The position numbers and the translations under genes were made by a program. The notes beneath the pieces were generated by a model. The model was not told where the DNA came from, did no database searches, and worked only from the letters and a program-made list of their open reading frames with translations. Below, piece by piece: positions 20,917 through 26,941 of a stretch of DNA of 26,941 nucleotides. The stretch comes from a virus. Each line of letters opens with the position of its first letter. Within the stretch, counting starts at the first letter, position 1. Where the stretch lies: the IMG/VR virus record IMGVR_UViG_3300043313_001297, positions 1 through 26,941 of that record. One strand, 5' to 3'.

Positions 20917-22356
20917 ATGACCGGGTATTGGCTGGACGCGCACGACCAGACGAGCAACGCAAAGCTCGGGACTGGCCCGATCCTCAGTGTCTCACGCTTC
21001 GCCAGTACCAGGCGGCTGAGTAAGAGCGGGACATGGGGCGCGGACCTGGCCGCAACCGAGTCACGCATCCAGCACACGAACGCAAACCCGGCGCTGCGCG
21101 TGCTGGACAGCAAACGGGTTGTGCGCTGCCACGTGACGCCGCAGTCTGCCACCGCCAGCCTCGTCGGCCCCATCGAGCTGGGCGCGGGCGTTGTGGATAC
21201 GCTGGGGATAGAGGCCGCAGGGTACGGCATGGACATTGGCGGCAACGACCTCTCGGTGCTGCTGGCGAATCCGATTGTGCATGAGCTGGAAGTCGGAACC
21301 GAGGCCGCGCCGCTGGGCATCAAGGCTGCCGTTGACCTCGTGGCCGCGCTGGGAGCCGGGACGGGCATCACGGTGGATACCACAACCTATCTCAGCCTGG
21401 GCGATACCTCTATCGGGGATGACCAGATCGTGAATGTGACCAACATCACCAACTTCACGACCGGCGATCCGATTGTGGGCGCGGGGATCCAGCCGGGAAC
21501 GTATGTCACCACCACGTTCGGAACTACCGTGGTGATGAGCCAGCCGGCGACGGCGACGGGCACGAGCGTCACGCTGCACACCAACCAGGTGGCGCATACG
21601 TTTAGCGGTGAGTCGGTGCTGGCCGCGCTGATCCTGCTGGCGAATGCAACCGGCGAAGATTGGCGGCTGGAAGGAACGACCGTCTATTGGCTGTATCGCA
21701 CGCGCGCCTCGAGCGGGATGTATGCCGTGGCGGGCGGCGATCCGGTTGCGCTGCTCACCAATGACCCGTTGGTCCTGATCACCTCACTGAGCTACCAGCG
21801 TGACTCGTCCCAGGTCTTCAACCGTATCTTCCCCTACGGCGCGGGGAGTGGCGACGCGCGGGAAGGCATCGCGGGTATCACGGCACCGCTGCCACCGGGC
21901 TTTAGTTATCACGAGACGGTGATCGGGGCAAAGCACTACTTTGGCATCCAGCACAGCGACAGCGTTGCGGAGAACGGGCCAATCGAGCGCACCGTGACGT
22001 ATCGCAGTGTCGTCTCACCAACCGAGATCGCGCGCCTCGGGCTGCTCGAGCTGCGGCGCAACCTGACACCGCTGGACACCTACACACTGAGCGTCGAAAA
22101 GCTGCGGTCTGAGCTGCCACCAGGCTATACGATCCATGTCGAATATCACGACAGCATCGACGGCTACCGACCGCTCGACATCGACGCCGATCTGCTGATC
22201 CAACAGGTCGAGCAGGAAGTCACGGTCGACGGCGCGCTGGTTGTCGGGCTGCAACTGTCGAACCAGCGCAGATGGCCGCAGACGGTGGCGGCACGGCTAG
22301 AGAAACTGGCAACCGATATAGACTCCCTGTCGAACTATAGCCAGCCCTCGGTCTGA
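20917..22356 (+). CDS. Baseplate / tail protein (Gp37-like, tail endopeptidase family)
   Basis: This is a protein of 479 residues starting MTGYWLDAHDQTSNAK; AAGGGG supports ATG 20917. It has the layout of baseplate hub proteins of the siphovirus Gp37-like type: FSGESVLAALILLANATGEDWRLEG, then ITSLSYQRDSSQVFNRIFPYGAGSG and a C-terminal YTLSVEKLRSELPPGYTIHV region near a coiled end. It is the last gene of the plus-strand late operon. A middle insert of Thr-rich strands (NVTNITNFTTGDP) is like tail decoration domains. Confidence 0.75.
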   Translation: MTGYWLDAHDQTSNAKLGTGPILSVSRFASTRRLSKSGTWGADLAATESRIQHTNANPALRVLDSKRVVRCHVTPQSATASLVGPIELGAGVVDTLGIEAAGYGMDIGGNDLSVLLANPIVHELEVGTEAAPLGIKAAVDLVAALGAGTGITVDTTTYLSLGDTSIGDDQIVNVTNITNFTTGDPIVGAGIQPGTYVTTTFGTTVVMSQPATATGTSVTLHTNQVAHTFSGESVLAALILLANATGEDWRLEGTTVYWLYRTRASSGMYAVAGGDPVALLTNDPLVLITSLSYQRDSSQVFNRIFPYGAGSGDAREGIAGITAPLPPGFSYHETVIGAKHYFGIQHSDSVAENGPIERTVTYRSVVSPTEIARLGLLELRRNLTPLDTYTLSVEKLRSELPPGYTIHVEYHDSIDGYRPLDIDADLLIQQVEQEVTVDGALVVGLQLSNQRRWPQTVAARLEKLATDIDSLSNYSQPSV

Positions 22357-22401
22357 CCCTATCATGCACGATCTGTTGCGCGTAACTGCGGGATGTTGCG
22401 G
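22357..22401. other. Convergent junction of late and early operons
   Basis: Late (plus) and early (minus) transcripts meet here. No convincing hairpin terminator is visible in these 45 bases. Confidence 0.5.
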
Positions 22402-23103
22402 TCATACCGGCACGCCAGCCAGGAACTGATGGCAGCTCACACAGTAGCGGTGCTCAATATCATCGGGGTGGAATGAGATGGCCGCCCGCCCCTTACTGAT
22501 GCAGGCGAAACAGTAGAGCGCTGGCCGGAACCCGCGTGCCGTCGGCGCATCGAGCACGGCATAGGTATCACTGGTCGGTGTGCCATCGTTCGCTCTCCAC
22601 TCGCACGAGGTCCACGGATCGACCTTCGCCAGCGGCTTGGCCAGTCGATGGCCAAGCTCATCATGCGTCAGGACGGTATAGCCACGCGTCGAGATCAGCA
22701 CCTGATACTTCGGGCGCGTCTTGATGAGGTTTACATCACCGTGGGTATGTATGTCAGCGACTGGACGCGTGGAATACTCATGCCTGCTGTTGTTCAGGTG
22801 CGGGCAGGCCAGCATAGCATACTCGGCACACTCCCTATGGGTCGGTGTCTCAAATATCCGGTTGTACAGGCACATCGGCCCGCCAATAAACCACAGGCGG
22901 TAGCCGCATGGTCCCCCACAGACACCGCAGCACCTGACTTTCATCATCGTGAGCGCAGCGTCGGTATCCAATATCCGCAGATCGAGCGGCTGGCCAGGTT
23001 GCCAATCGTCAGCGCGGTACACGAACGCGGGCACCGGAATGCCACGGGCGTCACGCGGTAAGGCGGCAACGGCAGGCGGCATCGGTACATCTTTCCAGTT
23101 CAT
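22402..23103 (-). CDS. Cys-rich phage protein of unknown function
   Basis: This is a protein of 233 residues, last gene of the early operon. The core CCGVCGGPCGYRLWFIGGP with YNRIFETPTHRECAEYAMLACPHL resembles a Cys-rich phage protein family that puts a CxxCG zinc knuckle before a GGP and a second Cys pair before CPxL. A C-terminal CFACISKG...YCVSCHQF adds another zinc pair. Its function in phages is not known to me; DNA-binding or early host takeover is possible. Coupled by ATGA to the 43-residue ORF. Confidence 0.7.
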   Translation of the reverse strand: MNWKDVPMPPAVAALPRDARGIPVPAFVYRADDWQPGQPLDLRILDTDAALTMMKVRCCGVCGGPCGYRLWFIGGPMCLYNRIFETPTHRECAEYAMLACPHLNNSRHEYSTRPVADIHTHGDVNLIKTRPKYQVLISTRGYTVLTHDELGHRLAKPLAKVDPWTSCEWRANDGTPTSDTYAVLDAPTARGFRPALYCFACISKGRAAISFHPDDIEHRYCVSCHQFLAGVPV

Positions 23104-23231
23104 AGTTCCTCCGTCTGGATACGTTCAAGCTGCTCCATGTACAACTCCAGCACGCGCATTTGTCCGCGGGTCAGCCGCTGCCCGACGGCAAAGCCTGCCA
23201 GGAATGCGATGATCGCAATCAGTGGCCACAT
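23100..23231 (-). CDS. Small single-TM protein
   Basis: This 43-residue protein opens MWPLIAIIAFLAGFAVGQRL, a clean N-terminal membrane helix, and continues with a charged amphipathic tail (QMRVLELYMEQLERIQTEEL). Start (ATG 23231) and stop (ATGA at 23103-23100) overlap both neighbours, so it sits in an unbroken coupled operon and is very likely translated. A small early membrane protein could be an exclusion, lysis-control or signalling factor; nothing specific is shown. Confidence 0.72.
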   Translation of the reverse strand: MWPLIAIIAFLAGFAVGQRLTRGQMRVLELYMEQLERIQTEEL

Positions 23232-23539
23232 CACGCGACCTCATCATTCTGCCGGTCGCGCCGCATCGTGCGAAATTCGGCAAGCAGATGCGCCACGGCA
23301 GGCATGTCCAGCCCGACCTTTGTGGTCATAAAGTCGACGATAAAGGCATCCTGCACGGCACTTTCGGCACCTTGGAGGAGGTTCATCGCCAGATCGCGCG
23401 CCTCGTCCACAGACATCTGCACGAGGTTCCGTTGCCGCTCGTCGAGCGGCTGTTTCTTGCTCGGACGGGGCAGTCTCAGCTCCACGATAGGCTGCTGCGT
23501 CCCGTGACCGTAGATCGTCGTGACTTGAAGTTTCTTCAC
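23231..23539 (-). CDS. Early-operon protein of unknown function
   Basis: This is a protein of 102 residues starting MKKLQVTTIYGHGTQQPIVE. First half strands, second half helices (SVDEARDLAMNLLQGAESA). No recognised domain. The first residue overlaps the stop of the preceding gene by ATGA (23539-23536), and its own stop overlaps the next start (TGATG). Confidence 0.7.
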   Translation of the reverse strand: MKKLQVTTIYGHGTQQPIVELRLPRPSKKQPLDERQRNLVQMSVDEARDLAMNLLQGAESAVQDAFIVDFMTTKVGLDMPAVAHLLAEFRTMRRDRQNDEVA

Positions 23540-23874
23540 TTCGGCCAGTCCTTCGCTGTCTCAATAAACCGTTTGTCGATGTCCACGCCGTTGTCGCGAG
23601 CCACGAGTCCAGGAAATTCGGCTTCCAGCTCCACGCAGAGCGTGTGTGCTGCCTTCTGCAAGGCATCCTGGTATTCGTCTTTGGTTACGAGCCCTTTATC
23701 CATCAGCAGAGCGAAGAGCGCGAGCTGCTCGGCCTGGGTCATCAGGAGCCGACGAAGCCAGCGCCTGGCCGCTCGTGCCTGCGGGTCCTTGTCCGAACGG
23801 GTCCCGGTGAACTCCCCAATAACGCCGATCGGCCATCGTTGCAATCGAACCATCCAGTTTGGTTGATTTGGCAT
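23536..23874 (-). CDS. Early-operon protein of unknown function
   Basis: This is a protein of 112 residues. It is basic at the N-terminus (RSDKDPQARAARRWLRRLL) and helical after that (MTQAEQLALFALLMDKGLVTKDEYQDALQKA). The KGLVTKDEY element is like short helical phage proteins with a helical-bundle fold, but I cannot name a family. It is coupled on both sides. Confidence 0.68.
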   Translation of the reverse strand: MPNQPNWMVRLQRWPIGVIGEFTGTRSDKDPQARAARRWLRRLLMTQAEQLALFALLMDKGLVTKDEYQDALQKAAHTLCVELEAEFPGLVARDNGVDIDKRFIETAKDWPK

Positions 23875-24209
23875 TATGTTGGAACCTCCGAGATAGTCAA
23901 CGGCAAACAGAGCTGGCCCAGCTCAATCTCGTGTCGCCGGCGGAGCTCGACAATCAGCGCGGCCTTGGCCAGCGCCCGGTAGCGCCGGCTATGCGCCCGC
24001 AGATGGCAGCGTGAGCACAGACACACAAGGTTGTCATCCGCGCAGTTAGCCGGCTGAAAGTCCACATGATGGCAACCGAGGCTATTGTGGTCACCGCCCG
24101 GCCAGGTGCAGACTTCGCAGCGCCAGCCGGCCAGTGTCTTGATGCGATCGGAGATGAGATCCCAACCGTCGGGGTAGAGCGCGCGGTTGCGCCTGAACCA
24201 TTTACTCAT
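23874..24209 (-). CDS. HNH endonuclease
   Basis: This is a protein of 111 residues beginning MSKWFRRNRALYPDGWDLIS. It has WRCEVC, HNSLGCHHVDF, DDNLVCLCSRCHLRAHS, the CxxC, H-H, N and CxxCH elements of a compact HNH nuclease. The start at 24209 rather than a TTG at 24254 is preferred because it makes an ATGA overlap with the upstream small ORF. A second HNH protein sits at 1001-1399. In this operon it might help process DNA for replication or packaging. Confidence 0.83.
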   Translation of the reverse strand: MSKWFRRNRALYPDGWDLISDRIKTLAGWRCEVCTWPGGDHNSLGCHHVDFQPANCADDNLVCLCSRCHLRAHSRRYRALAKAALIVELRRRHEIELGQLCLPLTISEVPT

Positions 24210-24307
24210 CGCAGCCGCCGGAGCTGGCGCCAGTACCACCAGGACTTCAGCCAATTTGGTGCCAGGTCTGCCAGGTCCTCAATCCTCCAGCGTAGATAGC
24301 GCATCAT
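24206..24307 (-). CDS. 33-residue Trp-rich ORF
   Basis: The peptide opens MMRYLRWRIEDLADLAPNW and continues LKSWWYWRQLRRLR. A perfect AGGAGG on the minus strand lies seven bases before ATG 24307, the strongest ribosome site of the operon. The ORF ends in ATGA at the HNH start. It overlaps the upstream gene by 29 bases. Five Trp and eight Arg residues in 33 give an amphipathic, membrane- or nucleic-acid-binding look. It could also serve only to couple translation into the HNH gene. Confidence 0.55.
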   Translation of the reverse strand: MMRYLRWRIEDLADLAPNWLKSWWYWRQLRRLR

Positions 24308-24563
24308 GCTCGATCCTCCTATCCCATAGTGCGAACAGCCGCTCCATCAATTTGCTCTCCCGTGGCGGATTTCCTTCCCACAATTCGACGGTGGCGTCGA
24401 CATGCTCGCGCCGAGCCTGCGTGTACTGTTCGTAGCATTCATGGGTTGGCTCATACTCACGGAACACGCGGGCGAGTTCGTCAGACGCGGCTTTAAAGCG
24501 TGCGCGGGCAGCAACGCGTTTCAGCCTTGCGGCTTCGTCAAGCTCTCGTTGCCGTCTCGTCAT
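24279..24563 (-). CDS. Charged helical early protein
   Basis: This is a protein of 94 residues starting MTRRQRELDEAARLKRVAAR. The composition is charged and helical throughout (FKAASDELARVFREYEP, ARREHVDATVELWEGNP), compatible with a coiled coil. It is coupled to 24560-24832 by ATGA. No family recognised. Confidence 0.68.
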   Translation of the reverse strand: MTRRQRELDEAARLKRVAARARFKAASDELARVFREYEPTHECYEQYTQARREHVDATVELWEGNPPRESKLMERLFALWDRRIEHDALSTLED

Positions 24564-24832
24564 GATTGCACCTCATCGTCATCAGGCCAGGCGATCTCAT
24601 CATCGTCGAAGCTCTGCACCTTCATGCCGAGCACCGGCTCACAGCACGCATCATGGAACCGTGCTTCAAGGACTTCAATAGCATCGATTTGGCGGTACAG
24701 CCGGATCGGGACGCCGCGCTCGATGACCTTGCCACACCAGGAGCAAACGCAGGCTGGATGGCCTACGTTGGGGCTGTCCCAAAACCAGGCCAGCGACGTG
24801 ATCGGCACCTTGAGGTCAAAGCCTGCGCTCAT
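24560..24832 (-). CDS. Small zinc-binding early protein
   Basis: This is a protein of 90 residues. CVCSWCGKVIERG with FHDACCE later gives a treble-clef-like CxxC...HxxCC pattern. The C-terminus is very acidic (DDDEIAWPDDDEV). ATGA coupling with the initiator gene upstream and 24563 downstream. Likely DNA- or protein-binding partner in replication; not proven. Confidence 0.7.
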   Translation of the reverse strand: MSAGFDLKVPITSLAWFWDSPNVGHPACVCSWCGKVIERGVPIRLYRQIDAIEVLEARFHDACCEPVLGMKVQSFDDDEIAWPDDDEVQS

Positions 24833-25725
24833 GTGTCGCCTCCTAGCGGGTCGAACAGCTCACGCTCACATCTCGGGCAATGGCCGTGCCAGTCAGCCGG
24901 GCAGAGTCCGTAGCACCTCGGGCAGAACGACGGCAGGGGCGGCATGGGCGGCTCAGGCTGCGTCGGTGCGGGACGAGCTGGCGGTGCCTTCGGCCCCCGG
25001 CTGCGACCAGTCCCCGACGCACCGTACACCCCGCCCGTTTTCAGGCAGCCGATCAAAAAATTGGGCATCTCGCGGCCGCGTCCCGAGCGCCAGGCGGCGT
25101 CGATCTGCTCACGAACATAGACCGGATCGAGATGACCCAGGGCGCGTATCGTCGCCGGATGGACCTTTTCAGCCGTGAGTAACTCGATCGTTTCTGGATG
25201 GATATCGCCGCCTGGCCTTAAGCCTATGTCTTGATTAACTTTTGATCCCGTTAAAGGATACAAGGGGATCGATCTGTCCGGTTCAACCGGATCGATCTGT
25301 CCGGTTCGCGGGGCAAAAATGGAAGGTTCCGGGCCGATGATGACGACCTCGGGAGGTGCTGAACATTCCGCAGCTGCTGCGGAATGTTCAGCAGGCTCAG
25401 GCTCATAGGCGACAATATAGCGCCGGTAGGAATGACCGTCCTTCACCCGCCAGATCAGGCCGGCCGCGATGAGAGAGTCGTCATAGCGGCGGATGGTCCG
25501 CACCGAGACGCCAATGGCAGCGGCGAGCTCGAACTGGCTGATCAGGCTGCTCGTGTCAAGGCCGCAGCGCGCAACAAGATACTTGAAATAGAGTAAGAGC
25601 GTGACACCGTGGCGCGTGCCAGTCAGTGCGTCTTCGCCGGCGCGAAAGGCCAGGGCGTGCCTGGCCTTTGGTCGAGGTTGTCCGCTTCGATTATTATCCG
25701 ATGTGGTAGAATATCCTGCAGACAT
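24829..25725 (-). CDS. Replication-initiator-like protein (winged HTH plus zinc ribbon), first gene of early operon
   Basis: This is a protein of 298 residues. Residues 30-110 contain a phage-type winged helix: LLLYFKYLVARCGLDTSS, then FELAAAIGVSVRTIRRYDDS with LIAAGLIWRVKDG. A long, poorly conserved Pro/Glu-rich middle (about 110-270) follows and a C-terminal zinc ribbon CPRCYGL...HCPRCE ends it. Phage and plasmid initiators often combine such an N-terminal HTH with host-helicase-binding C-terminal parts. The gene heads the early operon and contains repeats with origin-like features. The ribosome site before ATG 25725 is weak, and a hairpin lies 16 bases before it. No helicase, primase or polymerase is encoded nearby. 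Confidence 0.7.
   Translation of the reverse strand: MSAGYSTTSDNNRSGQPRPKARHALAFRAGEDALTGTRHGVTLLLYFKYLVARCGLDTSSLISQFELAAAIGVSVRTIRRYDDSLIAAGLIWRVKDGHSYRRYIVAYEPEPAEHSAAAAECSAPPEVVIIGPEPSIFAPRTGQIDPVEPDRSIPLYPLTGSKVNQDIGLRPGGDIHPETIELLTAEKVHPATIRALGHLDPVYVREQIDAAWRSGRGREMPNFLIGCLKTGGVYGASGTGRSRGPKAPPARPAPTQPEPPMPPLPSFCPRCYGLCPADWHGHCPRCERELFDPLGGDT
25217..25393. other. ori: Candidate origin of replication inside the initiator gene
   Basis: Three features lie together: an AT-rich tract (25217-25262); two identical 19-base direct repeats GGATCGATCTGTCCGGTTC at 25266-25284 and 25289-25307; and a perfect inverted repeat of 18-base arms with one central base, TGCTGAACATTCCGCAGC at 25357-25374 and its inverse at 25376-25393. 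The direct repeats are offset by 23 bases, not a multiple of three, so they encode different residues and must be kept for the DNA itself. Lambda carries its iterons inside the O gene in the same way. Confidence 0.6.
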
Positions 25726-25740
25726 ATGGCACCAAAGTTA

Positions 25741-25773
25741 AGCCGCCTCGACGTTTTGCCCGTCGAGGCGGCT
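25741..25773. terminator. 13-bp perfect hairpin upstream of the initiator gene
   Basis: AGCCGCCTCGACG (25741-25753) pairs with 25761-25773 around a 7-base loop (TTTTGCC). It lies 16 bases upstream of the initiator ATG on the minus strand. It may be an attenuator for the early operon or a terminator. Confidence 0.55.
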
Positions 25774-25820
25774 GCGTTTAAGTCGGCGCGTGACGCGCCC
25801 ATCGGTTACAATCCGAGCAC

Positions 25821-26031
25821 CCTCCTGGGGGCAAAAGTCAGGAGGTCAATTTCCCGAGCCGCGCGGGACCGCATATCACTCGTGGCTCGGGATCTTCACG
25901 TCCCTCACACCTCCTGCAACGAAACGAGCGACAAACACGGGTACACTACCAGCTAGCTGATCCACCGCGCGGGACCGCAAATCACTCCCGATGTATCAGC
26001 GTCACGTCGCCGACGTTCCTGATCCATCGGG
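25821..26031. promoter_or_regulatory. Control region with tandem direct repeats and palindromes between initiator and integrase
   Basis: In this gene-free stretch (25726-26064) there are: CCTCCTG/CAGGAGG (about 25821-25845); TCCCGAGCC/GGCTCGGGA (25852-25860, 25884-25892); two 22-base direct repeats with one mismatch, CGCGCGGGACCGCATATCAC then TC (25860-25881) and the same with CAAATC (25966-25987), 106 bases apart; and a 13-base inverted repeat with one mismatch CCCGATGTATCAG (25987-25999) with 26019-26031, enclosing ACGTCG/CGACGT. No clear sigma-70 promoter was found. It probably controls both the early operon and the integrase. Confidence 0.55.
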
Positions 26032-26064
26032 ACAGATGACAGACTCTAGCTATGGAGTACTGTC

Positions 26065-26941
26065 GTGCCCTATCCAACGGTCCCCACCTCGACCAACGAT
26101 CTGGTCGAGGCATTTCTCGACGCCAAAGTCGCCAAAGGTCTGTCACCGAAGACAGTCATCACCTATCGCCAGCGCCTGGCGTATTTCCTGGCCTGGCTGG
26201 ATGCGCGTCCGATCACCCGCGACAATCTGCGCTTCTACCTGGCCCACTTGCAGCGCAATCCGAAGCTGAGTAAGGCCACGGTAGCGGCCTACTTCCGCGA
26301 TGTGGCCGTGTTCTGCGGCTGGCTGGTCGACGAGCAGATCCTGGATGCGAATCCGGCCTATAAGCTCGGGCCGAAGACGCCGAAGCGCCGGCCGCCGCAC
26401 TACACCGAGTACCACATCCGCCAGCTCCTGGCCGTGTGCGATGCCCGCGACCGGGCGATCGTGATCGTGCTGCTGGATACGGGCTTACGTGCCAGTGAGC
26501 TCACGAGTCTGAACCGCACGGCGATCGATTGGGACACGGGCGCGTTCACTGTCATCGGGAAAGGGAACAAAGAGCGCGCCGGCTGGCTCAGCCCCTACGC
26601 CCAGAACGTACTCGTCGAGTACCTCGACAGGCGACACGATCGGAACCCCGCCGTATTTGTTGGGACAAAGGGCCGACTGACGCCCATCGGGGTCCACAAG
26701 ATGCTGCATCGCCGCGCCGAACAGGTCGGTATCCGCGACGATGTGCGCCGGCTGATCCACTCGTTCCGCGTGACCTTCGCCAAGAGCTTTATTCAAGAGG
26801 GCGGCGATCTGGAGTCACTGCGCGAGCTGCTGGGACACGCCGACATCAGCATGTCAGCCTACTATGCCCAGCTCGCAGATTCTGAACTGGCCGAGGTCAA
26901 GCACCGCGTCAACCCGCTCGGGCGGATGGTCGCGGGCGCAA
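26065..26941 (+). CDS. int: Tyrosine-recombinase integrase (continues at base 28 of the window)
   Basis: From GTG 26065 (GGAG at 26054-26057, seven bases before) the gene codes for 298 residues when the circle is closed. The N-terminal 110 residues form a SAM-like core-binding domain (SPKTVITYRQRLAYFLAWLD, ATVAAYFRDVAVFCGWLVD). The catalytic domain has Arg142 (TGLRASEL), Lys166 (GKGNKER), His232-x-x-Arg235 (HSFR), His258 (LGH) and Tyr267 (ADISMSAYYAQL). It would recombine attP (53-120) with the host tRNA-Gln. No arm-binding domain is obvious. An in-frame TAG at 26047 rules out a longer start. Confidence 0.95.
   Translation, partial: MPYPTVPTSTNDLVEAFLDAKVAKGLSPKTVITYRQRLAYFLAWLDARPITRDNLRFYLAHLQRNPKLSKATVAAYFRDVAVFCGWLVDEQILDANPAYKLGPKTPKRRPPHYTEYHIRQLLAVCDARDRAIVIVLLDTGLRASELTSLNRTAIDWDTGAFTVIGKGNKERAGWLSPYAQNVLVEYLDRRHDRNPAVFVGTKGRLTPIGVHKMLHRRAEQVGIRDDVRRLIHSFRVTFAKSFIQEGGDLESLRELLGHADISMSAYYAQLADSELAEVKHRVNPLGRMVAGA
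26915..26941. repeat. Terminal direct repeat (circular overlap), right copy
   Basis: Identical to 1-27. See the left copy: the two represent the same 27 bases of the circle. Confidence 0.93.

Noticed and set aside
1-26941. Integrated prophage with attL and attR at the window ends
   Set aside because: The 27-base end identity is inside the integrase gene and not in the tRNA segment, and the frame continues across the join, so it is a circular overlap.

Overview
The window is a complete, circular, temperate siphovirus-type phage genome of about 26.9 kb, linearised inside its integrase gene. The first 27 and last 27 bases are identical, and the tyrosine-recombinase reading frame runs off the right end and continues in frame into base 28, ending at base 47. 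This is assembly overlap on a circle, so the unique length is 26,914 bp. Just after the integrase, bases 77-120 are the 3' half of a tRNA-Gln gene (anticodon loop to CCA). This is the expected attP layout of an excised or packaged phage that integrates into a host tRNA-Gln. The host is a bacterium of fairly high GC; the sequence alone does not fix the phylum.

Layout: (1) 1-3063, accessory and control region. It holds attP, a two-TM protein, an excisionase-like HTH protein with its own palindromic operator, an HNH nuclease, a face-to-face promoter pair with a shared inverted repeat, a SWIM-zinc protein and a second membrane-anchored protein. (2) 3014-4097, two small minus-strand zinc-type proteins fed by a cas-less CRISPR-like mini-array (four degenerate 37-bp repeats, three 35-37-nt spacers) and its AT-rich upstream region. 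(3) 4098-5750, lysis cassette with a PGRP-type amidase. (4) 5799-15144, packaging and head-tail genes: terminase small and large subunits, a portal fused to a Mu-F-like minor head domain, prohead protease, HK97-type capsid, connectors, tail tube, and tail chaperones joined by a canonical A AAA AAC -1 frameshift site. An antisense Vsr/DUF559-type endonuclease with its own promoter sits between portal and protease. (5) 15144-22356, tape measure, distal tail, tail spike and baseplate genes. (6) 25725-22402, a minus-strand early operon of nine overlapping genes led by an HTH/zinc-ribbon protein that is probably the replication initiator. That gene contains iteron-like repeats, an AT-rich tract and an 18-bp-arm palindrome, as expected for an origin. 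(7) 25726-26064, a repeat-rich divergent control region, then the integrase.

The phage encodes no recognisable polymerase, helicase, primase or CI-type repressor, so it must lean on host replication. Almost all late and early genes are coupled through ATGA or TGATG overlaps. The items most worth a second look are the cas-less CRISPR-like array with a promoter motif shared with the HNH gene, the origin embedded in the initiator gene, the two overlapping control switches near 1.0 and 1.4 kb, and the antisense endonuclease inserted into the head operon.
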